This document shows, piece by piece, positions 22,179 to 35,961 of a stretch of 64,000 bases of DNA. The notes below the pieces were generated by a model. That model worked only from the letters and a program-made list of their open reading frames with translations, had not been told where the DNA came from and did no database searches. Position 1 is the first letter of the stretch; every line of letters starts with the position of its first letter. The position numbers and the translations under genes were made by a program. The stretch is from Anas platyrhynchos (lineage: Eukaryota; Chordata; Aves; Anseriformes; Anatidae), in the NCBI RefSeq assembly GCF_047663525.1, contig NC_092591.1, positions 29,793,001-29,857,000 on the forward strand. The letters are read 5' to 3'.

Positions 22179-25100
22179 AAGGCAACTAAAAACCCAAATT
22201 AAAACAAGGGCTAAAAACTGAGGTCTGTAGTTGAGGTTTTTGTAATTCATAAAATGGACCTCACAAAAGTCACTCTACAGAATTCTCTATTTTTTAAAAG
22301 CAGGATTTCGCAGTCATGCTTGAACAGAATGATGTAGCAATATCAGAGAACTTACACTGTTTATGTTTGCCAGTCTCCAAGAGTTTACGTGCTATTGCTC
22401 CTCTGATGACCTCCTCTGACCAGTTTAGGTGGTTTCATCAAAATGGCTGAGCTGCAAGTTGCTGCTTAAATGTCACAAGAGCAGTCCACACCTCTGCCAA
22501 TTCTGAAAGCTAGAGCAGCTGAAAAGCACAACTTGACTCTCCATCTGCGTTTCTCATTCTGCAAGAAACAATTTCCAAGAGCATCTGCAAGAACAGCTCT
22601 CTCTCACAAGATGGGGAAATTGAAGCAGAAATATTTAAAGTGTATCATGCAGCAGAAGCACAAGACTACCTGGAGTAATGAGATCCCAGAGGCATATGAA
22701 GATTTCTTTGTCAGAAGTCGTCAGTGGACAAACAGCTAAAAATTGTACTTTGCATACTGTTAAGGTAGTCTCTGGAGGGTGACACTAGAGTGTGGTCATC
22801 TAGACTGTGTTACATTGTGCATGATTTCCCTGCTTGGTTGTTTGATGGCCGGGTTTTTAATGCTGTCCAGATAGACTCCATTTACTACTGGCCATGTATT
22901 TCTTCTGGAAGCATTGCTGGTTCAAATAAACATCACAGCTGGCCATTTGCAAGACTTTTATTTCTTTTAGCTTTGCAATCAAACGTTCCTGGAGTAAAGG
23001 AGTGACACATGACATTTAGATAAATTCTGTTTTCTGTCCTAAGGTAGTATTTCTGATATGTGTACTTATTCTATATTAACTTGTTCTAACTATTGCATGT
23101 TGACAGTGCAAATAAATATCAAAACTGTGCTGTGGACTGCTATTCCTTAAACATCTGGTCTGTACAAATTTGAAAGAAAAAAAAAAAAGTGGAAGTAAAA
23201 CAGGAAATCATTTCAAAACTTTAGAAAGGATTGTGGTTAGTCCTCACTGCCTATCACATATTTTTACTCAGACAATGCAAAATACAGAAGGTACTGTTTA
23301 ATTCTTTATATGATTTTCAGTGACACCTTCCATAAGATATGATCAAACTTTTGCCCAGCAGCAGCCAAAAGCGAAGAAACAAAGTTAAAAAAAATAATAA
23401 AAGAAAGAAAGAATTAGAAGGCCTAGCTTGGACTAGGAACACCTTGTAACCTTAAACCCTACTTAGGTGATGTTAAGGTGTAACACAGGAGCAAGCATTT
23501 ATAGAGACTGTAAATGAAGAAATAAAAGGGAAGTGCTTCAGTTACTTTTGGATAGTACCATGCAGGTACTGGATAGGCTATGCACATGGAAAAATAAAGA
23601 CACGTGGTTCATCAGCACTGTCATTATCAATAATGAATTCTATATGAGACGCGCTTGCAGACTATTAAATAGATTGGGTTACTCTTAAGTTTATGAAGTG
23701 ATTGTTTTGCTTATTTTTTTAGTGTAGGTATTTAATTCTCCTTTGATGAAACCTCAGCCATGGCTATTACTGAACCGAGACAGGTGCACTCTGTGATTTG
23801 CACCTCCATCCTGGTCCTTCAGCATTTGTAAGGCCTGGGTCTATGGTCGGTGTGCTACGGACAAGGCCAGTGTGTGCACCTCAGGCACTACAGGGGCTGC
23901 AGGGCAGATCATGCCCATGTTTCCCCTCACTGTAGACCAAGTCCATGATAACAATCTCTGTAAAAACAGTGCCTTCAAGAATACCTGGAAATACTGCTTG
24001 GAATGCTGATTTATCTTATAAGTGATGATGATCTTTGAATTGTTGTTTAGGGTGGAAATGAAACCACTCACAGGGAAAAAAAATCTCTCGTATATACATT
24101 TCGAAACACAATTTTCCAATATCATGGGCTGAAAAATGACTTCAGGTGAACTTACCTATCACGGAGAAAGCAGCAATTTCTGTAGTCACATATGATTTTA
24201 GTATTTTGCTTGCTCTAAATCTTAGCAATTCTAATTTGAGAGGAAGGAAGAATGAAAGGATCTTTTCAGATCGTTTTTCCCAACACTGTATGAATTCTAC
24301 CTAGGACTGATTTCTGATGCACTCTGGGGTATATTTTCAAGATTTAACATCTGCTTAATGAAGCTAATCTAGGCAATGGTCAGTGTAAATCTCTCTCTAT
24401 ATAGGCAGAATGGCTAAATTAGAGAAAATAAATTAAAGTTCCAGAGCTCTTTATTTTTCCATTGACTAGCCTGAGTAAATTAACATCACTGGGGTAAAGT
24501 TAACTTCAAGGAATAATCCTTTTTGTACCCTGAAAGTAGCTCAGAGCTTTCCCTAATGCCATACTATTTTTTGTGTTATGACTGAACTCCTTATTCCTGG
24601 GCATTTCTAAATTTCTAGTTTCTCTTTTCAGACATGGTCACACTCAAGCATGTTCGTGGGGCTTCTTTGGTTCAGCCGGTTCCAGGTGTAGCCCCAGAGC
24701 AGTACATGTCACTCGTAAATAAGTGAACTACATCTTTAAAAAGACTTAATAGCCATTAACAGCTTCCCATTATCCAATCAGACCATCAGAGTTCCTTTGG
24801 TCAAAGATGTCTAGAAACCAGTATATTACACTCTGTATAGAGTTTACAAAAAAAAAAAAAAGAAAGAAAAAAAAGGCACTTTTAGAATAAAATTATCAGC
24901 TGTATAGGATGCATTTTATCATGGAAACATTCCCAGTCAACTGGTGTTAAACATCACCAGTGCAAGTCTTGCCCAATGAAACCACAATCTGTTCTTCCTG
25001 ACTGTGCAGGTGATCTCTTAGCAGAGAATGATGTGGAATGATTGAGTTAATGCAAATTTTTGAGCCCCCATTTAAAGTTACAGCATAATCAGAAAGTCTT

Positions 25101-25367
25101 GTGCAGACAAAAAACATCAGCATCTACAGGAAACAATGAAATGGAGAAAACCCAAGATTACTCTCAAACCCACAAACTAGAAAGGAAATGGGGAAAGTTA
25201 GGGACTTTTCCTGTGCTTACAGTTGTTCTAACTGTGGACAAAAGATAATCAAGAAGAAGGGTAAAATTGACATGGGTCCTTCCTTTTCCAGTATATCTTC
25301 ATGAAAAAAAAAAACAATCGATAAGAACAATGACATATTGATTTCTGCCTAGCCTTACCGAATTGTG

Positions 25368-25436
25368 ATCCCTCCCTCCGTTCCTCCATCTCTCTCCCCC
25401 TCCCTCCCTCTCTTCCTTTCTCCCTCCCTCTTCTTT
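25368..25436 (+). repeat. CT-rich simple repeat (CCCT)n
   Basis: About 70 bases made almost only of C and T with imperfect CCCT/CTCC periodicity. It is a polypyrimidine tract with no gene context. Confidence 0.8.
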
Positions 25437-28400
25437 TAACTTAGCACTCACATAGCCTTCCTACAGAAAATAAAGTCAGAATGGGTGCCCATATACAGCT
25501 GTGCAGTACCGAGTGGAAGAGAAACAGCTGGGCTCCATCCAGGCCAGAGCACAACTCGAAGCAAACCCCACCAGGCTCAGGGTCACATTTAAGCAATCAG
25601 TGGTTCAGAAAGGAGTGACCAAATGATAAATGAACAAGGAAAACTACACAGCAGGTGGGAAACTCCTAAGCTAAACCAAGATGCATATTCTTGAAAGGAT
25701 TATAAAGACCCATTCGCAGCACAGCCAGCTTCACTGTGTATCCCTCTTGGTAAGGTCCCTGCCATCACCACCAAATCGCATTTTACAAAATATTCATCTG
25801 CCTCACCCCATCTCATTGACTTATGTCACACAGAATTCTGTATCTGAGCTGGTCATATCCACACTTCTTCTGCCTTTGCAGAGCAATTCATGACCAGCTT
25901 AAGCTGGCTACTTAAAGATGTGATGAATTACTTGCTGGAGGTACGTATTTCCTTCTGTTGACTCCAAGAGGATCACAGGAACTAATTCAGTGGGGGATTC
26001 CCACATAATATGTCTTACCTCTTAAAGAACCTTTTCAGGACAGACTAGAGCTGTATGATATGATGCAATCAATTGCAAAGTAAAATAAATACCATATAAA
26101 CTGCTAACATTTTAAAAAGGATGAGAATTTTTACCCTCTCCATACTGCATGCATCATCCCCTAAAACTTCAGGTGGTTAGTGGGAAACAATAAAATAAAT
26201 ACAAAATTATCTAATCCAGGGCTGCAGAACTTGCCCTGTACGTGGTTCCAGCAAAAGATAACAGTTGATCACTTCAGTGAAAATTTATTTTTGTATTTTC
26301 ATATTTGTTCAAGAAGAAAGGAAGAGGAAAGGAAAGTAGGAAGAGATGAGAAATAAGTGAACAGAAGAGAAAATAAAGATGGATAAGCTGGAAAAGTTAT
26401 CTTCTCTGTATTTGGAGGCCTAAATTTTTGTGTAGGGGTTTTGTGGTTTTATCTCATCAACATCTCTGTTCCCTGGTAGGGATGTGTTAGAGCACAGGGT
26501 CTTTAGAGAAAATAGAATGGAAAGCTTCCAACACTTGCTTATGAGATGCCTTTTTCTGTATAATCCCATCTAATTTAGTTTCTTGTTTTCTTTTGTCACA
26601 AGTGTATCTTGGTATTTCCTGCCTATGTGAGAACTGCTTTGATGGTCTGTCTGGATAATGTAGCCTGTGTGCACTGAGTGTTACATTCATAACCCAGGCG
26701 CAGAAAGGAAGGCTGAGAAGAAAAGCAGTTAAGTACTGCTCTTCAGCCCTCTCTGAGGATAACCTCTCACCTGGAGGGCTCTTGGGGCTGCAGAAGGGAG
26801 ACATGGAGGCTTAGTGAAAGGAAGGCATGACAGGAAGGGGCAAAGGAGACATGAATTCTGTCCTGACTGAAAAGGTTAAACAAACATATTTTAAAGAAAC
26901 AGTCATGAGTCAATGCTAATGACATTTTGAAAGCATTTCAGGATTTCTCCACCACAAATAACAGCCAATGGGTTAGCTGAACATTAAACTGGACAAGTGT
27001 GTGCAGTGAATTAGTCCAGTTAACCCTTTCCAGAGTCCTTCCTTAAACCAGGCTGAGAGCTCTACAGTTTTCCTAAGCATAGAGGCCCATTAGATCTGCT
27101 GCTTTGGCTTTCTAGTGCTGTGAGTAATAACACAGTACTTTTAGTGTATAAAAACAAACGAAAACTACATGCAACACAAAGCTTCATTTTTAAAAATGAA
27201 AAAGATTCCTATTGGTATAGAGAGAGGCACCATCCTCTAGGGGTGGTGAAGATTGGTCATGGTAATCCTTTAGGTAACCCTTGCAGGTTGGGCACACTTC
27301 TCTCACCAGCGGTTACAATTAATCTAAGTTTCCACAGAGGCAGAAGTCACTTCTTGATGAGCCTTCATCAAGTCCTATTTTGCATGAAATTTCATCACTG
27401 AAAATCCAGTGAGCAAAGCACAATGCAAGAACTTGCATGTTTTAGCAAAAGTCTGAATTACAAAGGAAGAAAAAAAAAAAAACCAACAACTTCTTTTTAC
27501 AAATGGGGAAACCAAAGGCAGCAAGTCAGCTATTTTATGCCTATGGAAGTCAGCTGATTTGATTCTGACTTTGTCACTCTATGCTGTCCTATGGAAAGAC
27601 ACAGATCTCTCCAGAAGTGGACTCATCTGATCTATCTTGGACCTGGTTTTAGGATAGGATTAAGTCTTAAAGGGACATCTGAAGTCCTGGCCAGGTTAAT
27701 ACGGTTTAATAGAGTATCGGGTAAGAAAGCTTACAGTCTTTGGGAAAAAAAGAGGAACAACAGCTGATAGAAGTCAAAGATTAATCCTCGGGTACTTGGC
27801 ATGCTAAACTAATTTGGGCCAGACCTGCTACTTTTTGTACCCAGTGATAAACATGGCAATGATTGGGCTAACATCATACCCATCTCCTTTTGTTTCCCCA
27901 GCCAAACGGACTACTAAAAGAGGCTTAGTGCACAGGTTCAAATCAACGGGAATGGAGAAAGGTGTTTACTCTGTTTTCACACCACTGGGTTTAGCACACA
28001 GACCTGGACCCCACAGTGTCTGTCCTGCAATGTGGCTGAGGAGTGCGGTGCATGTTGAGTAGATGAGTGAGGTGCTGAAGATGGGCAGCAAGTGCTGACA
28101 AGGCAGGAAAGAGGCATGAATTTCATGGTGAGCAGGATGGGGATGGGGCACTGCTTGGGGGGAAGTTGTGAAACTGGAAATGGAAGGCATGAGGCTGGAG
28201 CTGGTGAAATCCGAAGTGCCTGAGGTGTGGTGAAGGACTGTGCCAAAAGGGAATATGAAGCGGCATTTAATGCCAAAGGGTTTGAAGTTGCCTTTAAAAA
28301 GATGGTGACATGAGGAGCAGGCATTGTGTGATGAAGGCAGTACTAGGACAGGTCGTGCAATTGTGGCTGCTGCGGTGTGCTGGGGCAGATCCTTCTCCAG

Positions 28401-31400
28401 GGCAAGTTGTGTGACGCAGTAGGAACCGATGTGCGAGGCCATTTGTGTTAGGAGAGGCTGAGGTCACACGCTGCAGTGATGGGCATTAAGGAAAGTGGCA
28501 GGCACAATTGGCCCTTGGGAATGAGAAGTTGTTCTGGGGGAGGTTGCGAAATCAGCAGCAGGGTTTACAGAAAATGGACTGGCATTTTCTCAGCCTGTGT
28601 CACCCCAAGCAACAGTAAGGCATCTTCTACATGGACTGTGAAACTAGAGCACCCCAAGGATGGATGCAGGTGGGAAGTGAAGCAACAGTGCAGGAGGCAG
28701 AATATAATTTTGGACAGGATGTTTTTGCTTTTTAGTATTGTTAGACTGGCTGAAGAAGGGAGAAGTGGTAAAAATGCATTTCTTAAGACATGACAGCAAC
28801 AGGTCCTGTACAAAGAGGGAAAGGGGAAGTAGTTCAGGTCTAAGTGACCACACACAAAAAACTAAATGTTTCCTCCAGAAAGTGATTCGCTGGCTCTCAG
28901 ACATTACATTGACCACAGCTTTTTAAACAGTGCTTAAATAGCCTGGCACTACAGTGCTGACATGAGCAATGACACGAGCATTTTATCTGGACCACATGTC
29001 ACAGGATTCAGGTTATAATTTTCCCCAGCAGATCCATACCAGGCAGCTGCTGCAAATCAGCCACTGAAGTTCCAAGGAATTCACAAAAAGGTGAGAAATT
29101 CTTAGATGACTATCTTTGCCATTGCACTTCGTCTGATGTTTTCTGTCAGTCATGCTTTTGCAGAGATGGAATGGGACAGGAGGAGGAAAAAATGGAAGAA
29201 AGGAAATCACACATTTCCCTCTCCTGAGAGTTAGAAATTGGCTATAGACACATAACTGCCTTGATCATTTTCAACTTAGGGAAAGCTTCATCCTGGTGAG
29301 CCATTTTCATGAAAAAGTGCTATTGTATTGCTTTAAATACACCTCTGTAATAGAAGATGCCACTATTCAGAGACCTAGCATTAGAAGTTTTCATCTTAGA
29401 TGCTCAGCTAAGATTAGCCAAGAAAACACAAAAGGTTAACTTCATATCCATACTCTAAAATGACTTTGTGGTGTCAAGGCTGTTCAGACTGACATCTGCC
29501 ACAAGAACTATGTGGTACTCAGCTTGTAAACCACAGGCAAGATGTTTAATCTCAAGGGAGTGAAGGGTCACGTAGACTCAGTTTGCTGATGTTTGATGCA
29601 AGCTTTCACTAATAATGTTTTATTAAGGAAGTAGACTCTTATAAAATAGGTATATAAGAAACAGAAGTTACCTTTTTGGTCTTCTTTTCCACAGTCTACA
29701 GAATTCAAAGGATTTCTTCACTTCCATTACAGTGGAATGAAAAATTATTGATGTTTTGTCATCTATCCACAGGACTTCCCTTACAGCTAGTATCTGTACC
29801 TGGCAGTCTTTATGCATATACTATCAATGGCATAAGGCCATGGCATTCAACATTAGGAAAATCTGCTTGATCAGCCTAAGTTAGACAGCTAATTGCCTGC
29901 CATTGTCTGAATTCACAGCACAGACAGACATATCGCTGGAGGATGAGGTGAACTGCCTTCTGGAGACAATTGCAGCAGGGAGGTTGAATGACTGCTTCCC
30001 TAAAACAGGCACCTGGTCAGAAAGCTGGAGTGGGCTTACAGAGAGCTAAGTGACACTCAAATATTTGGGTCCTCTTTAAATCAATTAAAAATTTGTTTCA
30101 GGTCACACAGACAGATTGTGGTGAAGTAGAGGACTGCACTGAATCTTCTAAAGGCTAGGAAAGCATTTAACCACTGGATCTTCCTTTCTCCTCTCAGCAG
30201 ACTCAGATCACAGAATTAGAGGCTGCTTCAGCTACTTTCCACTGTGAATCAAGGTCTGATAATTCTTCATTGTGAGAGTCCTGCTGCCACCCAAAAAGCA
30301 GATAGAGAGGAAGTGAACAAAGTTACAAGGCCGTATCTTTTCAATTTGCTTGCTATAAATGTTCAGGAAGGCGGAAGCTTGCTAGTGTTATTGGTCAGGC
30401 AGTATGCTACCCTCCCCAGGTAAGGAAAGAGAACGTGAGTTTTGATTCAGGGATGTTCCATGCAGGGCTTACACACCTGTTGTGAAACACACTGTGCTGA
30501 AACAGAAATTCTGTGTGTTCAGAAGGAGATGATGATTTTTGTTTCCCGCAGTCCCTTTCAGTGTGCACTTAAATTCTTTCTTTAGAGACCATTGGTCTCT
30601 GAAGTCTTAACACTAGAAGCATATGATGTCACTTAATAGCCACGGATGGAAATATCCATCTTCCTAAAAAGAATATTGTGCAGTGCCAGAAGTTCCCTGT
30701 TTTCAGTAAACCCTAAAGGTTTCTCATCCTGCAAGCTGTGATGAAGTTAAGAGTGGAGCTCACCTCAGATCCCTTTGGCTGCCTGCACATTAAACCTCTC
30801 ACTAACATTGGCACTCTGCAATGTATCAGCTGTCAGGAAAAACAGGCAGGTGACTGTATGCCTGTCTTAGACACCTATCTTGGGAAAAAATACATGAATC
30901 CTGGAGGTGTTCATAAACCTCCGTTAATTCAAATTGAAGCTTTAATGGTTATATTACATGAGATGTTTGCATTTTTAATGGAGAAAGCGAGGAGTAATTG
31001 TCCCAGTTGGATGCCCGACCAACCATGTGCCTGCCACAGGCTAATGCAGCAAGATTGTCTCCACTGTCCCAGGCCATCAGCTGGGCAAGGAAACGATCTG
31101 CATCAGGCATTTATCTTGTCTTGGTCCATGTGGTACTGAAGAGGGTGTGTTTAGAGTGGCAAGATGAAACCATGATGATTCAATTTGTAACACTTCACTT
31201 GTTACAGTGGAGTGTTCACTTGTTACAGCTATCTGCAAGCATGTTGCAGCATTTTACAAAGAGGGAAGAAACCATTGTGCCAGTTCAATGATTCACCTCT
31301 TCCCAGCCCTCCCCATTTTGACTTGTTCCTTTCATCTTTTTAACTATCTCTCGCTGCTGTCTTTCAAGGCATTTCTCCACCTTCCAAGTCTAAATAGCTG

Positions 31401-31594
31401 GTGGGCAAAGATAAGGGTGACACTGTTTGACCTCATCAGACAAAAAAAAAAAAAAAAAAAAAAGGTGTGAATTCTACTTTTGGGCTTCATGCTTTGTTTT
31501 ACTTTGCTTGGTTGGTTGGTTGGTTGGTTAGTTGGCTTGGTTTGGAATCTTTTGCAAGATTCTTACTCAGATGCCAGTATCATGGGGAAAGGAG

Positions 31595-31743
31595 GAGGAT
31601 GAACTCAGGGAGGTGTTCAAGGCCAGGCTGGATGGGGCTTTGAGCAACCTGGTCTAGTGGGAGGTGTCCCTGCCTGTGGAAGGGGAGAGTGAAACTAAAT
31701 GATCTCTGAGGTCCCTTCCAAACCAAATCGTCCTGTGATTCTA
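31595..31743 (+). mobile_element. CR1 LINE, 5'-truncated, sense
   Basis: CR1 3' UTR: GAGGTGTTCAAGGCCAGGCT, GGATGGGGCTTTGAGCAACC, TGGTCTAGTGGGAGGTGTCC, then AATGATCTCTGAGGTCCCTT and a CCTGTGATTCT end. It is a short, 5'-truncated CR1-type copy. Confidence 0.9.
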
Positions 31744-32418
31744 CAAATTCCAATATCCTGTGAAGGTCAGAGATTTTCTCCCACATAAGGTTCTTACAGT
31801 TTCTCTCTGAGAAAGAAATTAAGGGCTGACTCAAACCAATCATATTAAACTATACCTTACTAAAATCTAAATCAGTCATCAACATAAAAAAACTACTAGC
31901 TATTTTGAGTAGCCTTTACCGTGTTTTCTGCATCTGTGTATGACAAAACTTAATTGTCCGTAATACTGCTTAAACTTGTATACCGATTGCCTGCAACTTT
32001 TACACATTTTTGGCAAAATTCATCTCACTTAATCCTAGCAGCATGAAGCAAAGACAATTATACCAGAGTTGTTAACACTGGGTTCTCTTTTTATTCAGAG
32101 AAGTAAAAGATGTACTTTTCCAGCATGATTTATCTGAGTTACTATTGCTCATTTTAAGATATTTGTTTCCCATTACTGACAGTAAAAAGACCCTCACAAC
32201 ATGAACCAAAAAAAGTGATAAACACATTGTAATTTAATTTGTCCTACGTGTCATATGTAATGTGGCCTCAGATGCAATGCTTTGAACAGTGCCTTGAAAC
32301 ACTGCACTCCAAGTCCAAGCACAGCAATCCCTCCTTGAATCTAGCTCTGGCTACAAAGAACTAGAACGACTCTGGAAACACCACCAAGTTATCAAGAGGG
32401 AAAGTTGCATGAGATTTA
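31744..32418. other. Intergenic, upstream of first MRGPR
   Basis: AT-rich sequence with no gene recognised. It is expected to be intron upstream of the MRGPR coding exon. Confidence 0.5.
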
Positions 32419-32438
32419 CCACCTCTCTCTGCTTACAG
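32419..32438 (+). promoter_or_regulatory. 3' splice site of MRGPR coding exon
   Basis: CCACCTCTCTCTGCTTACAG ends at 32438, followed by G: a strong pyrimidine tract and AG. The exon then reaches ATG at 32460 after 21 nt. This decides the start codon, because the open frame's earlier ATG (32409) lies in the predicted intron. Confidence 0.75.
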
Positions 32439-32459
32439 GTCTGTGCGAAATCACTCATA

Positions 32460-33413
32460 ATGAATACTTCAACTACATCACTCTTCCTTCCAAATGCAGA
32501 CAGCCAGGCTCAAGGAGCTAATCACAGTGGTGATGCAGGAAAGGCAGAGGCATCTTATGCTGTCCTCAAGTTCATGGAAAGCTTCTGCCTCATCAGTGCT
32601 GCCTGTGGGATGGTGGGAAATGGCATGGTCATATGGTACCTTGGCTTCCGCATCCGCAGAAACCACTTCACTGTCTACATCCTAAACCTGGCTGCTGCCG
32701 ACTTTGGGTATCTGCTCTGCATTGCCATCGAGACCGTTAAGTACTTGATGCAGTTCAACGTGGGGGTGCAGTTTGGGATATTCCTCTTCCTGGATCTTTT
32801 CATGTACGGGACTGGCTTGTATCTCCTGACGGCCATCAGCATTGAGAGGTGCCTGTCAGTCCTCTGTCCGATATGGTGCCGAAGCCACCGCCCAAAGCAC
32901 TTGTCCAGCATCATTGCTGGTCTGCTCTGGGGTCTCTCCCTGCTGCTGAACACACTCGGATATGTATTGTGTACCATCCACCCCTCCAGCAGCTGTTCGT
33001 CCCTGCTCATCACCATTGGAGTCTTGGATTTCCTCTTCTGCACACCCCTTATGCTGCTCTTCAGCCTGACCCTCTTCCTCAGAGTCAAGTGCAGCTCCCA
33101 GAAATTCCGAACAGGCAGGCTCTTCACTGTCATCATGCTCACTGTCCTCTTCTTCCTCATTTTTGCTGTGCCTCTGAGCGTCCTGATCCTCTTTGATTTC
33201 TTGGGCTACAAATTTCTCTACTCGCCTGAGATTGGCTTTGTGCTGTCCTGCGTGAATAGCAGCCTCAACCCAGTCATTTACTTCCTTGTGGGGAGCTACA
33301 GGGATCGGAGAATCAAGTTCGCCCTAAGGCTGGCATTCCAGAGGGCCTTTGAAGATTCAGCAGACGACAAAGATGAACGGGAAACCCGTGACACGATAAC
33401 TATGTCTTCCTAA
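32460..33413 (+). CDS. Mas-related GPCR (317 aa), intact
   Basis: Predicted class A seven-transmembrane receptor of the MRGPR/MAS family. In mammals such receptors are activated by peptides and amphiphilic ligands in sensory neurons and mast cells; the ligand here is unknown. Visible features: sequons near the N terminus (NTS at 2-4, NHS around 21), TM1 with MVGNGMVIWYLGFRI, TM2 [15 protein letters not shown]3 end LLTAISIERCLSVLCPIW with the family's ERC in place of DRY, a TM4 segment starting GLLWGLSLLL, TM7 NSSLNPVIYFLVGS, and helix 8 with RLAFQRAFED. The Ser/Thr-rich acidic tail could be a phosphorylation region. The start follows the splice acceptor at 32438. It stands apart from the MRGPR cluster on the right by about 9 kb and is clearly divergent from it. 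An MRGPRH/MAS1-like assignment is likely but not proven by eye. Confidence 0.93.
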   Translation: MNTSTTSLFLPNADSQAQGANHSGDAGKAEASYAVLKFMESFCLISAACGMVGNGMVIWYLGFRIRRNHFTVYILNLAAADFGYLLCIAIETVKYLMQFNVGVQFGIFLFLDLFMYGTGLYLLTAISIERCLSVLCPIWCRSHRPKHLSSIIAGLLWGLSLLLNTLGYVLCTIHPSSSCSSLLITIGVLDFLFCTPLMLLFSLTLFLRVKCSSQKFRTGRLFTVIMLTVLFFLIFAVPLSVLILFDFLGYKFLYSPEIGFVLSCVNSSLNPVIYFLVGSYRDRRIKFALRLAFQRAFEDSADDKDERETRDTITMSS

Positions 33414-33620
33414 TACCCTGCTGTGCCTAATACAGTGACAGTGCTCTGGAGTTGAGGGCTGACTGCTTACAGAACTGAAGAACTCTGATGTATTGGGGGA
33501 GCCGGATCATCTCACCTAACCTTTAATGTCTTCATTGGAGACCTCTATCCTTTCGCTAGTTATTTGAATCTCCATCTGTATTAGGACTACACTGAAAGTG
33601 CCTATTTATTTTCAGTGACT

Positions 33621-33626
33621 ATTAAA
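33621..33626 (+). terminator. Possible polyadenylation signal ATTAAA
   Basis: ATTAAA lies about 208 nt after the stop codon of the MRGPR gene, a plausible position for its variant polyadenylation signal. No further support is visible. Confidence 0.35.
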
Positions 33627-33639
33627 TTATTTTGATGTG

Positions 33640-35961
33640 ATAAGGTTAAATGTCTTGATGCCTGTATTTCATCAGTGCAATCCCATCCAGAGTTTACAGC
33701 TCACTCAATAACGGCTCTTCTTTCAGAGCAAACCAAAATTGACATTCATAAATAGTCACTTTTTTACTCAGATCTCTGAAGATGATATGGGATTCATCCT
33801 CTTCCTTTGAAATCAACCACGAATTTCCTGTAAGACAGTCTATCTCCCTTAATTTTAAGTACGTGTATCTCAGCAACACAGGCAGCCTTTTGTGGCTTGT
33901 AGGGTGCATGATTCTTTGCTTTCTAATGTAAGCATTTCAAATCGTGAAATGCTTTGTGTTACAGAAGTCCCTTTCTCCTACTAATTAGGGAGTGTTTCAT
34001 ACCACAGAGTTGTGATGTAGCAGAAAAGGGCTCCAACCCCTACCAACTTTCTTTGCAACTTCATGCACTGAGTTGCATGCTTCGTTTTCTTGCATTTCAA
34101 AGAAATACAGAGCCGGAGTTGCATATTATTCTAGCTTCCTCCAACACAGCACAAAATATTTACATTTAACTACAACATCCATTGGGTTGTTTTTTCTTCC
34201 TTTAAGAATGACAGATGATAAGAACCCATGGCCTCTAACATTTCCTCACCTACCATTAGAAATAAGTTCAAGGATAAGGAAAAAATAGGAAACAGAAGAA
34301 AAATAAATAAATAACACAATTTACAGTAAGTAAATAAATAAATAAGATCTCTAGACCTAATTCCTGGAGATGCAAGACACGATTTTTTGAAATGTTGGAC
34401 TATCAGACTGCCCAATATTTGCTCTTTCAACTAAAATTGATGGAAGAGGGCAACACAAGTAATTTTATTTGAGAAACCTTATAGGCTTCCTCTTCATGCA
34501 TTCATCTGTAAATATGTTCCTAAAAGAAACCTGCCTTCTTCTCCTGTCTATTCTCTTTTCTCTGTTCATTTGTCTTTTTATTAATATTGAAAAACAACAA
34601 TTAAAAATAGTGGTCACCCTAATGTCTGTGGCTGCTTTTTGCTTCCCATTTACAGTTCCTGAAAGCTGAAAATTGAATTCCATTTCTATTATTCTTTAAT
34701 TTTTAATGCTATTTTTCTGCAGTGTACACATAGTTGATTCAGATTAGGTCTATGCCGTCAATTATTTTTAGTAAGATTTTTTGTTCTTCCAACCTCTACT
34801 GGAGTTGGGAAGAGACCATCCATTTATCAGAATACATGTTAAAATGTTTTCCTTTTAATATCTGTAATGATTTTCTCATTGGGAGAACAAAAATTCATTT
34901 CCTTTATTATTAAAAATGTTACAAGCCTTTAAGAAAAATAAAGGAAAGTAAGTTCTATTAAAAACTAAACATTTCTGTGCTCAGAAGAAGACATCAACTG
35001 ATAAAAACATATAGCATATAAATTGTGAAAAACTTTCCATCATAACAGTTTATCCCTTAAGCATACCCATCATGAAGGCACATGGCAATTAGTGTGAACA
35101 CACCTTTTACATCCAACCCTGGGCATTTAAAAGCTGACACTTGGATATAAATGACAACTGTAAACACCCTCGACCACGCATGGTATGAGACAGGCACTCT
35201 CCGAGGTACCATCTGCCAGATATTTACAGTGCATTTCCTGTGGTCCAAAAGAAGTCAGTGATAGGATCTGCAATGGAATGGGGAACATTTGCAGGATCTT
35301 CCACCCTGAACTAACACCAAGATAGCCAACTCAGCCTACCAGGGAGAATGTAATCAGCATCTGAATTAAATTTGTCCTCTGAATTGCTTAGTGTCTCTCA
35401 GGAAAGACCCCCAAGGCACCCAGATCAGTGGTCATGCATGAGGACAGTACAGGGGCCACCAGTACTTCTGAAAAAAGCCCGGAGTTCTGCCTCCCTGGGG
35501 ACAACTGAAAGGAGACAGCCAGCCCAGGGTGTAAGTTTTGAGTGTTCTCCTCAACATGGCCTAAATGCCCGCAGCATGAAGTGACTGTGAGGGATGGCAT
35601 CACCTGTTCCTTAACAGCGGCAAACCTAACTCCACTCCTCTTAGAAGACCTTGACACCAGAATTTGTAATGATCTCCGTTTTCTCATTGATTGCAGCAGA
35701 AGGCACACACACTACTGTTAGTATTTCTGCAGTGCAGTTAAGGCCTGGAGGAAGGGATCTGTATGGTCATGGGCACACTTCAGAACAGTTCAGTTTTCAC
35801 CATGTGCAGGAGAGTGAAAAAGACTCTCTGGTGGCTTGATTTGGTTCCTTTTTCCCTTTGGGGAATGATGGGGGGAGGCATATGAACAGGATTAGTGCTG
35901 TTCAAGGACATCCTCTTGCCCAAATGTACATTTACGACGTAATTCCTCACTTATCCTTGAA
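33640..35961. other. Intergenic, AT-rich
   Basis: No gene is recognised. It holds AAAT-type simple repeats at about 34300-34345 and otherwise ordinary AT-rich sequence. Confidence 0.55.

Larger units (their letters stand above)
21061..31594. other. Long intergenic stretch
   Basis: No gene is recognised over about 10.5 kb. It contains an uninterrupted G run (22157-22178), a CCCT/CTTT pyrimidine tract (about 25368-25436), several A runs (about 24848-24870, 31442-31462) and a TTGG repeat (31500-31530). Open frames of 90-158 codons (for example about 27966-28442 minus and 30738-31139 plus) lack recognisable domains and are probably chance. It likely holds the first non-coding exons of the flanking receptor genes. 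Confidence 0.5.

Noticed and set aside
27966-28442. 158-codon minus-strand open frame
   Set aside because: No domain or family signal; overlapping frames in the same stretch are equally open, which suggests composition.
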